A stretch of 64,000 nucleotides of DNA from Hyphomicrobiales bacterium. Lineage in GTDB: Bacteria > Pseudomonadota > Alphaproteobacteria > Rhizobiales > Rhizobiaceae. The stretch covers positions 61,195 to 125,194 of the forward strand of contig UCEZ01000027.1 in NCBI GenBank assembly GCA_900471525.1, read 5' to 3'. The position numbers were made by a program, and so were the translations under genes. The notes below the pieces were generated by a model, which saw only the letters and a list, made by a program, of their open reading frames with translations, did no database searches and was not told where the DNA came from. Below are positions 8,454-18,102 of this stretch, in pieces (position 1 is the first letter of the stretch; every line of letters starts with the position of its first letter).

Positions 8454-11246
8454 TTGACTGAACAAACCACACCCGGCGGCGGCAAGAATCCACCAGGCAT
8501 CGAGCCTATTTCCATCATGGAGGAAATGCAGCGGTCGTACCTCGATTACGCCATGAGCGTTATCGTCAGCCGTGCTCTTCCCGATGTCCGCGATGGTCTG
8601 AAACCCGTGCACCGCCGCATCCTGTTCGGGATGAGCGAACTCGGCATCGACTGGAACAAGAAATACGTCAAATGCGCCCGCGTCACCGGGGATGTGATGG
8701 GTAAATTCCATCCGCACGGCAACTCGGCGATTTATGACGCGCTCGCACGTATGGCCCAGCCCTGGTCGCTGCGTCTGCCGCTGATCGACGGCCAGGGCAA
8801 TTTCGGCTCCATCGACGGCGATCCACCGGCAGCCGAGCGATACACCGAGTGCCGGCTCGAAAAGGCAGCGCATGCGTTGCTCGACGACCTCGACAAGGAA
8901 ACGGTCGATTTTCGCGACAACTATGACGGCACGCTGAGCGAGCCGTCGGTGGTTCCCGCGAAATTCCCGAACCTTCTGGTCAATGGCGCAGGCGGCATCG
9001 CCGTCGGCATGGCGACGAACATTCCGCCGCACAATCTGGTCGAAGTGATCAATGGCTGCATCGCCTTGATCGATGAGCCGGCACTTGAGCTGCACCAGCT
9101 GATGGAGATCATTCCGGGACCCGACTTCCCGACCGGCGCTTTCATTCTCGGCCGTTCCGGTATCCGCTCAGCCTACGAGACCGGTCGGGGTTCGGTCATC
9201 ATGCGCGGCCGCGCCACCATCGAACCGATGCGCGGCGACCGCGAGCAGATCATCATCACCGAAGTTCCCTATCAGGTGAACAAGGCGACGATGATCGAGA
9301 AGATGGCCGAACTGGTCAAGGACAAGCGCATCGAGGGCATTTCTGACCTGCGCGACGAGTCCGACCGCCAGGGCTACCGCGTCGTTGTCGAGTTGAAGCG
9401 CGACGCCAATGCCGAGGTCATCCTCAACCAGCTCTATCGCTATACGCCGCTGCAGACCTCCTTTGGCTGCAACATGGTGGCGCTGAACGGCGGCAAGCCG
9501 GAGCAGATGACGCTGCTCGACATGCTGCGCGCCTTTGTTGCCTTCCGCGAGGAGGTCATCAGCCGCCGCACCAAGTACCTGCTGCGCAAGGCGCGCGACC
9601 GCGCCCATGTGTTGGTCGGTCTCGCCATCGCGGTTGCCAATATCGATGAGATCATCAAGCTGATCCGTGAAGCGCCGGATCCGGCGACCGCGCGCGAACA
9701 GTTGATGACCCGCCGCTGGCCGGCGTCCGATGTCGAAAGCCTGATCCGTCTCATCGACGATCCACGCCACCGCATCAACGAGGATCTGACCTACAACCTC
9801 TCGGAAGAGCAGGCTCGCGCCATCCTCGAACTGCGTCTTGCCCGCCTGACGGCACTTGGCCGCGACGAAATCGGCGACGAACTCAACAAGATCGGCGATG
9901 AGATCAAGGATTACCTCGATATCCTGTCGTCGCGCATCCGCATCATGACCATCGTCAAGGACGAGCTTATCGCCGTCCGCGACGAGTTCGGCACGCCCCG
10001 GCGCACCGAGATCATGGAAGGCGGTCCGGACATGGACGATGAGGACCTGATCGCCCAGGAGGACATGGTTATTACTGTGTCCCATCTCGGCTACATCAAG
10101 CGTGTGCCGCTGACGACCTACCGGGCGCAGCGCCGCGGCGGCAAGGGGCGCTCCGGCATGGCGACGCGTGACGAGGATTTCGTTACGCGCCTGTTCGTTG
10201 CCAATACCCATACGCCGATGCTGTTCTTCTCGTCGCGTGGCATCGTCTACAAGGAAAAGGTCTGGCGCCTGCCAATCGGCACGCCGCAATCGCGCGGCAA
10301 AGCCCTGATCAACATGCTGCCGCTGGAACCCGGCGAACGCATCACCACCATCATGCCGCTGCCAGAGGACGAAACGACGTGGGAAAACCTCGACGTGATG
10401 TTCTCGACCACGCGCGGAACCGTCCGGCGCAACAAGCTGTCGGATTTCGTCCAGGTCAACCGCAACGGCAAGATCGCCATGAAGCTCGATGAGGAGGGTG
10501 ACGAAATCCTCTCCGTCGAAACCTGCACGGAGCACGACGACGTCCTTCTGACGACAGCGCTCGGCCAGTGCATCCGCTTCTCGGTCGATGACGTCCGCGT
10601 CTTTGCCGGCCGCAACTCGATCGGCGTTCGCGGCATCACGCTGGGCGAAGGCGACCGGATCATCTCGATGACCATCGTCGGCCATGTCGATGCCGAGCCG
10701 TGGGAGCGTGCAGCCTACCTGAAGCGCGCTGCTGCCGAACGGCGGGCTGCGACCGGCGAGGACGAGGAAATCGCCCTCGTTGGCGAAGAGGTGACTGAGG
10801 AAGGTCAACTCGACGATGCGCGTTACGAGGAACTGAAGGCGCGCGAACAGTTCGTGCTGACGGTCTCGGTCAAGGGCTTTGGCAAGCGGTCTTCCACCTA
10901 CGACTTCCGCACCTCCGGCCGTGGCGGCAAGGGCATCCGCGCGACGGATACCTCCAAGACCGGCGAAATCGGCGAGCTTGTCGCTGCCTTCCCTGTGGAG
11001 GACAACGACCAGATCATGCTCGTCTCCGACGGCGGCCAGCTCATCCGGGTTCCCGTTGGCGGCATCCGGCTTGCAAGCCGCGCCACCAAGGGCGTGACGA
11101 TCTTCTCGACGGCCAAGGACGAAAAGGTCGTCTCTGTCGAGCGGATCAGCGAACCGGAAGCCGATGAGGAAGAGGAGATCGCGGGCGAGGCGGATTTGCC
11201 TGATGGCGAGCCGCCGACCGAGCCGCCGGTCTCAACGGAAGAATAA
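8454..11246 (+). CDS. gyrA: DNA gyrase subunit A
   Basis: GyrA is the breakage-reunion subunit of DNA gyrase, which introduces negative supercoils. The 930-residue protein starts at TTG 8454. The active-site tyrosine is Tyr130 in ERYTECRL. The quinolone-resistance region reads [12 protein letters not shown], with Ser91 and Asp95 at the positions of E. coli Ser83 and Asp87, so the common resistance changes are absent. The GyrA box QRRGGKG lies at the start of the C-terminal beta-pinwheel, and a second RGGKG occurs near residue 826. The C-terminus is very acidic. The gene stands alone and ends at a terminator-like hairpin. Confidence 0.98.
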   Translation: MTEQTTPGGGKNPPGIEPISIMEEMQRSYLDYAMSVIVSRALPDVRDGLKPVHRRILFGMSELGIDWNKKYVKCARVTGDVMGKFHPHGNSAIYDALARMAQPWSLRLPLIDGQGNFGSIDGDPPAAERYTECRLEKAAHALLDDLDKETVDFRDNYDGTLSEPSVVPAKFPNLLVNGAGGIAVGMATNIPPHNLVEVINGCIALIDEPALELHQLMEIIPGPDFPTGAFILGRSGIRSAYETGRGSVIMRGRATIEPMRGDREQIIITEVPYQVNKATMIEKMAELVKDKRIEGISDLRDESDRQGYRVVVELKRDANAEVILNQLYRYTPLQTSFGCNMVALNGGKPEQMTLLDMLRAFVAFREEVISRRTKYLLRKARDRAHVLVGLAIAVANIDEIIKLIREAPDPATAREQLMTRRWPASDVESLIRLIDDPRHRINEDLTYNLSEEQARAILELRLARLTALGRDEIGDELNKIGDEIKDYLDILSSRIRIMTIVKDELIAVRDEFGTPRRTEIMEGGPDMDDEDLIAQEDMVITVSHLGYIKRVPLTTYRAQRRGGKGRSGMATRDEDFVTRLFVANTHTPMLFFSSRGIVYKEKVWRLPIGTPQSRGKALINMLPLEPGERITTIMPLPEDETTWENLDVMFSTTRGTVRRNKLSDFVQVNRNGKIAMKLDEEGDEILSVETCTEHDDVLLTTALGQCIRFSVDDVRVFAGRNSIGVRGITLGEGDRIISMTIVGHVDAEPWERAAYLKRAAAERRAATGEDEEIALVGEEVTEEGQLDDARYEELKAREQFVLTVSVKGFGKRSSTYDFRTSGRGGKGIRATDTSKTGEIGELVAAFPVEDNDQIMLVSDGGQLIRVPVGGIRLASRATKGVTIFSTAKDEKVVSVERISEPEADEEEEIAGEADLPDGEPPTEPPVSTEE

Positions 11247-11265
11247 AATCTTCCATCACGACATC

Positions 11266-11299
11266 AAAAGCCGGGCGGTCACATCGCTCGGCTTTTTCT
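11266..11299 (+). terminator. Rho-independent terminator after gyrA
   Basis: The stem AAAAGCCG / CGGCTTTT is extended inward by GCG/CGC after one mismatch and followed by a T-rich run. It starts 20 bp after the gyrA stop codon. Confidence 0.8.
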
Positions 11300-11397
11300 T
11301 TGCCGTTGAATTTGTACGTCCGAGAATTAATCCTGCTGTTGTACCGTTACAAAGATGATTCCCGCATGGGAGATCGGTGCGGGGGATGGGGAACATC

Positions 11398-12891
11398 ATG
11401 GGGCGTTTGACACGGCGCGCGCTGCTGGCTGGCGTATCGGCAGGCGTTGGCATCTATGCCGGTCGCGCGCTGCTGGCACCGACGGGCGCTTCGGGGCCTG
11501 TTTTTCCCTTCGATGTAAAGCCCGAGAATGGCGGCATCTTGCTCAACGACGCGAGCGAACTGTCTCCGACTTCCGTTGCCAGGCACATCACCATCACCGC
11601 CGATCCCATGACGCAGACCGTCGAGACCATCCGTGGGTTGATGGGCGAGGCGCGCAGTGCCAGCCAGTCTTTCGCTGCAAGTGCCGCGCGACATTCGATG
11701 GGAGGCCAGAGCCTGGCGAAAGACGGTACCGTTCTGACGCTGGACCAGCAATGGCTGGAGGCCGATCCCGCCGCCAGGACCTATCGCGTGGCCGCCGGCA
11801 TACGCTGGTCGACGGTCATTGCCAAGCTCGATGCGATCGGCTTCTCGCCGGCCGTCATGCAGTCCAACAATGATTTCGGCGTTGCCAGCACCTATTCGGT
11901 CAATGCCCACGGCTGGCCGGTCCGCTTCAGCGGTTGCGGCAGCACCGTACGATCGGTGAAGATGGTGCTTGCTGATGGTACGCTTGTCTCGTGTTCACGC
12001 AGTGAAAATGCCGAACTCTTCCAACACGCGATGGGTGGGTATGGTCTCATCGGCGTCATTACAGAGCTTGAACTGGATATGGTGCCGAACAGCCGTCTCG
12101 CGCCGACATTCGAGCACCTCGCTGGCTCTGATCTCGGTACGCGTTTTGCCCAGGTGCTCGATGAGGATTCGACCGTCCAGATGGCCTATGGACGCCTGGA
12201 TGTCTCGCTGGACCGGTTCTTCGAGGATGGCCTGCTGATTTCATATCGACCCGTCGCTGATCAGTCAGATATCCAGGCAGCTACCGGCTCCGGTTTCATC
12301 AGCCGGGTTTCGCGCGAGATTTTCCGCCGACAGGTGGGATCCGACTGGATGAAACATACACGCTGGTGGACCGAAACCTCGCTCGGACCGTTTATCGCGG
12401 GGGAGGCGACACGCAACAGCCTGATGAACGAACCAGTGGTGACGCTCGACGACCTCGATCCGCTGCGCACCGACATCCTGCACGAATATTTCGTTGCGCC
12501 GTCGCGATTTGCCGAATTTATCGCGCTGTGCCGGGATGTTATTCCGGCATCGTTCCAGCAGTTGCTGAACGTGACGCTGCGCTATGTCGATATAGACCGC
12601 GACAGCGTGCTTGCCTATGCGTTCGAGCCCCGTATTGCGGCTGTCATGCTGTTCTCGCAGGAAAAAACCGTGCGCGGAGAAAAAGACATGGCGCGCATGA
12701 CCCGTGAATTGATCGAACGGGTGCTTGCCATCGGCGGCACCTATTATCTGCCATATCGCCCGCATGCGTCGGTTGATCAACTCGTCCGGGCCTATCCGCG
12801 CGCCGCTGCTTTTGCTGCCCGCAAGCGGGAATTCGACGAGGGTCTTCTTTTCCGCAATCATTTGTGGGACGCCTATCTCGGCAAGCTATGA
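11398..12891 (+). CDS. Tat-exported FAD-binding oxidoreductase (FAD_binding_4/PCMH type)
   Basis: This is an FAD-linked oxidase of about 497 residues. The N-terminus RLTRRALLAGVSAGVGI is a twin-arginine-like signal, so a periplasmic or membrane-anchored enzyme is likely. The PCMH-type FAD domain follows, with RHSMGGQ (the His of this motif often carries FAD covalently in the family), the SNNDFGVAS...NAHG block and GGYGLIGVITELELD. It resembles aldonolactone or sugar oxidases in fold, but the substrate cannot be assigned. ATGs at 11377 and 11386 are alternative starts. It is the first gene of a tight operon: its stop overlaps the next start as ATGA, pointing to a joint function with the three small proteins that follow. 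Confidence 0.85.
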   Translation: MGRLTRRALLAGVSAGVGIYAGRALLAPTGASGPVFPFDVKPENGGILLNDASELSPTSVARHITITADPMTQTVETIRGLMGEARSASQSFAASAARHSMGGQSLAKDGTVLTLDQQWLEADPAARTYRVAAGIRWSTVIAKLDAIGFSPAVMQSNNDFGVASTYSVNAHGWPVRFSGCGSTVRSVKMVLADGTLVSCSRSENAELFQHAMGGYGLIGVITELELDMVPNSRLAPTFEHLAGSDLGTRFAQVLDEDSTVQMAYGRLDVSLDRFFEDGLLISYRPVADQSDIQAATGSGFISRVSREIFRRQVGSDWMKHTRWWTETSLGPFIAGEATRNSLMNEPVVTLDDLDPLRTDILHEYFVAPSRFAEFIALCRDVIPASFQQLLNVTLRYVDIDRDSVLAYAFEPRIAAVMLFSQEKTVRGEKDMARMTRELIERVLAIGGTYYLPYRPHASVDQLVRAYPRAAAFAARKREFDEGLLFRNHLWDAYLGKL

Positions 12892-13310
12892 AAGGGTCGT
12901 TCGTGGGGGAATTGCGTGTCATTGCCGCCTGTTACGCCATCGCGCTTTTAGGCGCAGCGTCGCTCAACTATATTCCCGGATTGACGGACGAGCAGGGCCG
13001 GGCCTTCGGTATCTTCGCGCTCGATATCTATGATGACAGCCTGCATGTGGCGTCGGCTGCCTGGGCGGCGATTGCGGCATGGCTATCGAGCCGGGCCGCG
13101 AAGAACTTCCTCCTTTATTTCGGTGTGCTTTATTTTGGCGATGGTTTGCTCGGGCTGATCACCGGTTCGGGCTATCTCGATCTCGGCATCATCAACTACG
13201 GTGTGCAGGACCTGCCGTTCGGTTTCAAGATTCTGGCCAACCTGCCGCATCTGGCTCTGGGTGGTTTCGCTGTCTTGTCGGTCTTCCTTTTCGGCAAAGA
13301 GGCAGCCTGA
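12888..13310 (+). CDS. Small integral membrane protein of the FAD-oxidase operon
   Basis: The 140-residue protein has about four hydrophobic helices: residues 8-22, 48-63, 70-90 and 112-133. No known domain is recognised with confidence. Its ATG overlaps the stop of the oxidase (ATGA), and its own TGA shares one base with the next start, so translation is coupled. A role as membrane partner or electron acceptor site for the exported oxidase is inference from context only. Confidence 0.8.
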   Translation: MKGSFVGELRVIAACYAIALLGAASLNYIPGLTDEQGRAFGIFALDIYDDSLHVASAAWAAIAAWLSSRAAKNFLLYFGVLYFGDGLLGLITGSGYLDLGIINYGVQDLPFGFKILANLPHLALGGFAVLSVFLFGKEAA

Positions 13311-14386
13311 TGCGCGTGGTCTGGAAGCTCCTCAAATGGAGCCTCGCGGTGATCCTTCTCCTGGTCCTGCTTCTCTTGAGCCCTGTCGCCTATGTCGAGA
13401 CGTTCTGCCACGGCGAGCGCAAGGAGGATCCGTATACACCGCTGATCAAGGATGCTGCCTTTCAGCGGCGCGAGGCGAACACGTTTCTGACCTATCCCGA
13501 GTGGCATATCGTCTACGCCTATGATGGATTGGCCGAAACGCTAAAGACCGGCGACGAACACGCCTTCGATTATTTCTCCAGCATCCGCGGTTTCTGGACA
13601 TCGACCTGCGCTCTGACGGAGATCGCCGATGCACATGGCGGCGCCGATTCAGCAACGCGCATGACCATCCACACGATCGGCGTCAGCTTCACCCTCGAAA
13701 TGGCACTCAAGGCTGCCTATGAGGAAACGATCGGCCGTGTGACAGCGATGCTGCGCGGCGAAAAGAAGACGCCGCAGGACCAGATTGCTGCAGGCATGGC
13801 AGTCGAATACGCCGCCTTCCTGCGCCAGACACCCTGGTACAAATATGCCTTCGACCGGCAGGTGGCGAAGCTCGAAGAAGCGCCGATGACTGATCCGGTG
13901 CGGGGTTGGGAGCGTCGCTTGGCACTTGGCACGGAATGGCGGGCAAAGACACTATACGCCGGCGTGATTGCCAGTGCTGTTGCCGGCACTACAGGCGCGG
14001 CTCAGCTTGAAATCCGCAGTATCGTCAGCGGATTGTCCGCAAGTGAGCTCGCAGCCATTACCGGAGTAACCGTGATTGGCGAAAGCGGCGGCGATATCGA
14101 GATACAGACCCCGCGCTATGATCTTTTCACACGCATTCTGGTGGAGATTGCCGCAAAAGGCGGTTCGATCCGCGAGATTGCCAGCAATGACGACATCATG
14201 GTGTCCGTTACGGAAAAACCGGACCAAACGCTGCCAGGATTGCCCGGAACCGAGATCGCACGGGTCGACAGGGAGGGCTTTCATGGCAAGCGGGTGTTGA
14301 TCGCCTTGAAGGTACCTGATCTTGCCGCTCTGCTGCGGATCGCACCGTTGGCAGATCCAGGGCTCGAGCATGTCTTTGATTATTAA
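13310..14386 (+). CDS. Conserved hypothetical membrane-anchored protein of the FAD-oxidase operon
   Basis: The 358-residue protein has one N-terminal membrane helix (about residues 8-30, very leucine-rich) and a large soluble part likely facing the periplasm. The soluble part contains YVETFCHGERKEDPYTPLI followed by TFLTYPEWHIVYAYDG. The pattern of charged and aromatic residues (CHGE, PEWHIVY) suggests a conserved active or binding surface, but the family is not recognised. A longer in-frame start at 13079 would lie inside the previous gene and is rejected. It is translationally coupled to its neighbours on both sides. Confidence 0.8.
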   Translation: MRVVWKLLKWSLAVILLLVLLLLSPVAYVETFCHGERKEDPYTPLIKDAAFQRREANTFLTYPEWHIVYAYDGLAETLKTGDEHAFDYFSSIRGFWTSTCALTEIADAHGGADSATRMTIHTIGVSFTLEMALKAAYEETIGRVTAMLRGEKKTPQDQIAAGMAVEYAAFLRQTPWYKYAFDRQVAKLEEAPMTDPVRGWERRLALGTEWRAKTLYAGVIASAVAGTTGAAQLEIRSIVSGLSASELAAITGVTVIGESGGDIEIQTPRYDLFTRILVEIAAKGGSIREIASNDDIMVSVTEKPDQTLPGLPGTEIARVDREGFHGKRVLIALKVPDLAALLRIAPLADPGLEHVFDY

Positions 14387-14678
14387 GCCGGCCAGAGCTT
14401 TGGTGACGGCCGTTGCGCTGGTTTTCATCTGGTATGGTGCAATGGCCGGCCTTTTCAGGCTTTCGGAGCAGGCGCCGGCTGCTCTTGTGCTGTTTCCCGG
14501 TCGCCATCTTTCCGTGCAGGCCCTGCCGGAGGGCACATCCATCCTGAAGTGGAATGGTTTTTTTGCCATCCTCGCCAGCGACCGGGCCGGTTATGTCGCT
14601 GCTCTCTACGACGCAGGTTTTCCCTTGGTCTTTCCGGCAAGGAGCAGCGGTTGTCTCAGCTATCGCGCATTGCGGTAA
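14370..14678 (+). CDS. Small hypothetical protein, last gene of the FAD-oxidase operon
   Basis: The 102-residue protein starts at ATG 14370, which overlaps the end of the previous gene by 17 bp. Residues 6-28 form a hydrophobic helix (signal or anchor), followed by a short soluble part. No family is recognised. A strong terminator lies 13 bp after the stop, closing the four-gene operon. Confidence 0.7.
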   Translation: MSLIIKPARALVTAVALVFIWYGAMAGLFRLSEQAPAALVLFPGRHLSVQALPEGTSILKWNGFFAILASDRAGYVAALYDAGFPLVFPARSSGCLSYRALR

Positions 14679-14690
14679 GTCATGGCAAAG

Positions 14691-14725
14691 AAAAACCGGA
14701 CTGGCAGGGGAACCGTCCGGTTTTT
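14691..14725 (+). terminator. Strong Rho-independent terminator of the FAD-oxidase operon
   Basis: An 11-bp perfect stem AAAAACCGGAC / GTCCGGTTTTT has a 13-nt loop and ends in a T run. It would also work in the opposite direction for the two small minus-strand genes downstream. Confidence 0.9.
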
Positions 14726-14793
14726 ATGCCAGCGGGCACTGGAGGTTACCGCTGGGAGAAACTTTCAAGGTCTTGAATTATCGCTCAATGTGC

Positions 14794-14934
14794 TCAGACA
14801 GGGAAACCGCCGGAACGCTGACTGATTGCCTTCATCGCAACTCGGTCGCGCTGAAGGTCGAAAATGGTTTTGGCGAAATCGACCAGGAACACGATACTAA
14901 TCATTGCCGAGATAAGCATCATCGTGATGGCCAT
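14794..14934 (-). CDS. 46-residue single-pass membrane protein
   Basis: This small frame starts at ATG 14934 with GAAGGAA about 7 nt upstream. The product begins MAITMMLISAMISIVFLVDF, a clear transmembrane helix, followed by a charged tail rich in Arg and Lys. It lies 13 bp after the stop of another tiny membrane-protein gene on the same strand. No family is recognised. Support rests on the ribosome site, the helix-plus-charged-tail layout and the tandem arrangement. Confidence 0.55.
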   Translation of the reverse strand: MAITMMLISAMISIVFLVDFAKTIFDLQRDRVAMKAISQRSGGFPV

Positions 14935-14947
14935 TGCTTTATTCCTT

Positions 14948-15070
14948 CTACTTTAACAGATGATCGCGGGTGAGACCGGAGCGGTCGCTGCGCGCTTCAT
15001 TTCTGATCGCGTTTGCCGTTGCGAAAAGCATGACAAAAAACATGGTCATCGAAAGAAGAATAAGTACCAT
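14948..15070 (-). CDS. 40-residue single-pass membrane protein
   Basis: The frame runs from ATG 15070 to a TAG at 14948-14950. The product starts MVLILLSMTMFFVMLFATAN, a transmembrane helix, then a charged tail ending RDHLLK. The layout matches the 46-residue gene directly downstream, so the two may be related or form a pair. AGGG lies about 9 nt before the start. The remaining 15071-15293 shows no gene on either strand. Confidence 0.5.
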   Translation of the reverse strand: MVLILLSMTMFFVMLFATANAIRNEARSDRSGLTRDHLLK

Positions 15071-15293
15071 AGCTGTGATCCCTTCAGCCCAGTAACGGCC
15101 ACATTGGCAAAAAGTTCCGTTCTGTACTTCGCAGGGTAGGAAATTCTCTTTGAAGCGACCTTGAACGCTACATTCATTTAGCGTTCATCCAGCCCGGCCG
15201 CTGTTTCCCAGGGAACATGGTGGAGCGGCAAAGGCGCTCCCTTGCGATTGCCCGCAGTCCGTGACAAAAGGCTTCGAAACGGAAACAGGCGCG

Positions 15294-15788
15294 ATGACCA
15301 CTGCTTTTTACCCCGGCTCCTTCGACCCCATGACGAACGGCCATCTCGATGTGCTGGTCCAGGCGCTAAACGTGGCACCGACCGTCATTGTTGCGATCGG
15401 CGTCCATCCCGGCAAGACGCCGCTGTTTTCCTTCGAGGAACGCGCCGCGCTCATTCGCCAGTCGTTGAGCGAGTTCCTTCCCGAAAGAGCAGCCGACATT
15501 TCGGTCGTTTCCTTTGACAATCTGGTGGTCGATGCTGCGCGAAAGCACGGCGCTTCTCTGCTGGTGCGTGGCCTGCGCGATGGCACGGATCTCGACTACG
15601 AAATGCAGATGGCGGGTATGAACCGGCAGATGGCGCCCGATATCCAGACCTTGTTTCTACCGGCCGGAACGGCATCGCGGCCCATTACCGCCACATTGGT
15701 CCGCCAGATCGCGGCGATGGGTGGTGACGTCAGCGCCTTTGTGCCGAAAGCCGTTCACCAGGCCCTCAGCGCCAAACGCAAATCCTGA
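15294..15788 (+). CDS. coaD: Phosphopantetheine adenylyltransferase
   Basis: CoaD transfers AMP from ATP to 4'-phosphopantetheine to make dephospho-CoA, the penultimate step of coenzyme A synthesis. The 164-residue protein begins [19 protein letters not shown], which contains the nucleotidyltransferase motif (T/H)xGH as TNGH. Later come the [12 protein letters not shown] block (around residue 90) and the [11 protein letters not shown] segment near residue 128. The ATG at 15294 fits the family; the upstream in-frame start at 15261 adds residues not seen in relatives. It heads the group coaD-ppiA-ppiB-queA-tgt. Confidence 0.95.
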   Translation: MTTAFYPGSFDPMTNGHLDVLVQALNVAPTVIVAIGVHPGKTPLFSFEERAALIRQSLSEFLPERAADISVVSFDNLVVDAARKHGASLLVRGLRDGTDLDYEMQMAGMNRQMAPDIQTLFLPAGTASRPITATLVRQIAAMGGDVSAFVPKAVHQALSAKRKS

Positions 15789-15818
15789 CGCGTTCATTTC
15801 ATCTTCACGGGAGCTACC

Positions 15819-16388
15819 ATGAAAATTCTCCAACTCGCTTTCGCCGGCGCCGTTGTTCTTGCATCCCTGACCGGCAATGCCTTTGCCCAGGCCAAGGAAT
15901 ATATCACCATCACGCTTAAGGACGGACCTGTCGTCATCGAGCTTCTGCCGGAAGTCGCGCCCAAGCACGTGGCCCGTATCAAGGAATTGGCGGAAGCCGG
16001 CGAGTACAACAATGTTGCCTTTCATCGCGTGATCCCGGGCTTCATGGCCCAGACCGGCGATGTCCAGTACGGCAACATGGAAAAGGATTTCAAGGCGGAT
16101 ATGGCCGGTATGGGCGGCTCGTCCAAGCCGAATGTCGAAGCCGAGTTTTCCAAGGTTCCATTCGCGCGCGGCACGGTCGGTATGGCACGCAGCCAGGATC
16201 CGAATTCCGCCAACTCCCAGTTCTTCATCATGTTCGCGCCCGGTGATTTCCTCAACGGCCAGTATACGGTTGTCGGCCAGGTCGTCGAAGGCATGGAGAA
16301 TGTCGACAAGATCAAGAAGGGCGATGAAGCCAACAACGGCTCCGTCACCGATCCCGACCGCATGATCAGCGTCAAGGTCGGCAAATAA
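15819..16388 (+). CDS. ppiA: Periplasmic cyclophilin-type peptidyl-prolyl isomerase
   Basis: This 189-residue cyclophilin catalyses cis-trans isomerisation of X-Pro bonds. A cleavable signal peptide (residues 1-23, ending NAFAQA) indicates the periplasm. The cyclophilin core includes NNVAFHRVIPGFMAQTGD with the catalytic Arg of FHR, and ARSQDPNSANSQFFIMF. It lies 30 bp after coaD and 42 bp before a second, cytosolic cyclophilin that is clearly a paralogue. Confidence 0.93.
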   Translation: MKILQLAFAGAVVLASLTGNAFAQAKEYITITLKDGPVVIELLPEVAPKHVARIKELAEAGEYNNVAFHRVIPGFMAQTGDVQYGNMEKDFKADMAGMGGSSKPNVEAEFSKVPFARGTVGMARSQDPNSANSQFFIMFAPGDFLNGQYTVVGQVVEGMENVDKIKKGDEANNGSVTDPDRMISVKVGK

Positions 16389-16391
16389 ACC

Positions 16392-16418
16392 GCTTTAAAC
16401 ACGCCTGCTTTAAACACG
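16392..16418 (+). repeat. Tandem 12-bp repeat between the two cyclophilin genes
   Basis: GCTTTAAACACG occurs twice, at 16392-16403 and 16407-16418, with a 15-bp period. The second copy ends just before the ppiB ribosome site AAGGAG. It is probably a small slippage duplication without a known role. Confidence 0.7.
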
Positions 16419-16430
16419 AAGGAGAAAGCC

Positions 16431-16940
16431 ATGGCCGAGATCAAGGATCCGGAAAACACCATCATCATGGAAACCACCAAGGGGCAGGTCGTCATCCAGC
16501 TTCTGCCCGACCTGGCGCCGGGCCACGTCGCCCGCATCAAGGAACTGTGCGCCGAAGGCGCCTATGACGGCGTCGTGTTCCACCGCGTCATCGATGACTT
16601 CATGGCGCAGACGGGCGACGTGCAGTTCGGCAAGAAGGGTGGCGAGCATTTCAATCCGGCCCGCGCCGGCATGGGCGGCTCTTCCAAGCCCGACCTCAAG
16701 GCCGAATTCTCCAATATGAGCCATGTGCGCGGCACCTGCTCCATGGCCCGCAGCCAGATGCCGAACTCGGCCAATTCGCAGTTCTTCATCTGCTTCACCG
16801 ACAGCCCATGGCTGAACAAGCAGTATTCGGTATGGGGCCAGGTCATCGAAGGCATGGACAATGTCGACAAGATCAAGAAGGGCGAACCGGTCAAGGATCC
16901 AGACAGCATCGTCTCGATGAAACTTGCCGCCAACGCCTAA
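16431..16940 (+). CDS. ppiB: Cytosolic cyclophilin-type peptidyl-prolyl isomerase
   Basis: The 169-residue cyclophilin lacks a signal peptide, so it acts in the cytosol. Catalytic-site motifs are VVFHRVIDDFMAQTGDVQFG and SMARSQMPNSANSQFFICF, close to those of the preceding periplasmic paralogue. An AAGGAG ribosome site is 7 nt before the ATG. Probably co-transcribed with ppiA. A hairpin follows before queA. Confidence 0.94.
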   Translation: MAEIKDPENTIIMETTKGQVVIQLLPDLAPGHVARIKELCAEGAYDGVVFHRVIDDFMAQTGDVQFGKKGGEHFNPARAGMGGSSKPDLKAEFSNMSHVRGTCSMARSQMPNSANSQFFICFTDSPWLNKQYSVWGQVIEGMDNVDKIKKGEPVKDPDSIVSMKLAANA

Positions 16941-16957
16941 TTCAGGCTAATGCAACA

Positions 16958-16996
16958 ACCCGTCCCGCCGCCTCAAAGGGCGCCGGGGCGGGTTTG
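16958..16996 (+). terminator. Possible terminator or attenuating hairpin between ppiB and queA
   Basis: AACCCG pairs with CGGGTT and the stem continues with CCCG/CGGG after a G-U pair. The loop is GC-rich and the T run is short, so termination may be partial. It lies in the 76-bp gap between ppiB and queA. Confidence 0.5.
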
Positions 16997-17016
16997 TCGT
17001 TTAAAGAAGACTTTTC

Positions 17017-18102
17017 ATGCGCGTCGATCTGTTCGATTTCGATCTTCCCGAGGACAATATTGCGCTGCGGCCGGCCAACCCGCGCGACAGCGCGCGTATG
17101 CTTGTCGTCCAGCCGCATGAAAGCGAATCGCTGTCGGACCATGGCGTCATGGACCTGCCGTCCTTCCTGCGCCCCGGCGACGCGTTGGTCTTCAACGATA
17201 CAAAAGTCATTCCGGCCCAACTCGAAGGCCTGCGCCGGCGCGGCGAGAATGTCGTGACCGAAGTGTCGCTGACGCTGCACATGCGTGTCGCCCCGGATCG
17301 CTGGAAGGCATTCGCGCGGCCTGCAAAACGCCTCAAGCCCGGCGATCGTATCGAATTCGGCCATGGCTCGAATACCTGTCTGCTCGGCTCTCTCGATGCG
17401 ACGGTCGAGGAGAAGGGCGAGGCAGGCGAGGTGACCTTGCGGTTCGATCTCTCAGGCCCGGCACTTGACGAAGCCATCCTTGCCGTTGGTCATATTCCGC
17501 TGCCACCGTATATCGCTTCCAAACGACCGGAGGACGAGAAGGACCGCACCGACTACCAGACGGTTTATGCGCGCGAACGCGGCGCTGTGGCGGCACCTAC
17601 GGCAGGCCTTCACTTCACCGATCGCCTCTTTGCAGCGCTGGACGCGCTCGGCGTCGAACGCCATTTCGTGACCTTGCATGTCGGCGCCGGCACGTTCCTG
17701 CCGATGAAGGTTGATGATACCGACGACCACGTCATGCACGAGGAAATCGGCCACGTCAGCGCTGACGTGGCCGGGCGCCTCAACGCGGTAAAGGCGAGGG
17801 GCGGGCGCATCGTCTGCGTCGGCACGACGTCGCTGCGGCTGATCGAAAGTGCTGCCGAGGAAAATGGCGAGATCCGTGCATGGTCCGGCCCGACCGGAAT
17901 TTTCATTACGCCCGGTTATCGCTTCCGCGCTGTCGACATGCTGATGACCAATTTCCACCTGCCGAAATCGACGCTGTTCATGCTCGTCTCGGCTTTCAGC
18001 GGTCTCGAGACGATGCGGCGCGCCTACGCACACGCCATTGAAACCGGCTACCGCTTCTATTCCTACGGCGATTCCAGCCTGCTTTTCCGGGACACCCAAT
18101 GA
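17017..18102 (+). CDS. queA: S-adenosylmethionine:tRNA ribosyltransferase-isomerase
   Basis: QueA transfers the ribosyl part of SAM to 7-aminomethyl-7-deazaguanine in tRNA, giving epoxyqueuosine. The 361-residue protein has the family landmarks: [19 protein letters not shown] at the start, [12 protein letters not shown] (around residue 65), [10 protein letters not shown] (around residue 193), TLHVGAGTF and the C-terminal [16 protein letters not shown]. Its last four bases overlap the start of tgt (ATGA), so the two queuosine genes are translationally coupled. Tgt acts earlier on the same tRNA base. Confidence 0.97.
   Translation: MRVDLFDFDLPEDNIALRPANPRDSARMLVVQPHESESLSDHGVMDLPSFLRPGDALVFNDTKVIPAQLEGLRRRGENVVTEVSLTLHMRVAPDRWKAFARPAKRLKPGDRIEFGHGSNTCLLGSLDATVEEKGEAGEVTLRFDLSGPALDEAILAVGHIPLPPYIASKRPEDEKDRTDYQTVYARERGAVAAPTAGLHFTDRLFAALDALGVERHFVTLHVGAGTFLPMKVDDTDDHVMHEEIGHVSADVAGRLNAVKARGGRIVCVGTTSLRLIESAAEENGEIRAWSGPTGIFITPGYRFRAVDMLMTNFHLPKSTLFMLVSAFSGLETMRRAYAHAIETGYRFYSYGDSSLLFRDTQ

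Noticed and set aside
9168..10808. A 546-codon open frame antisense to gyrA
   Set aside because: It mirrors the codon bias of gyrA on the other strand. The product has no recognisable domain.
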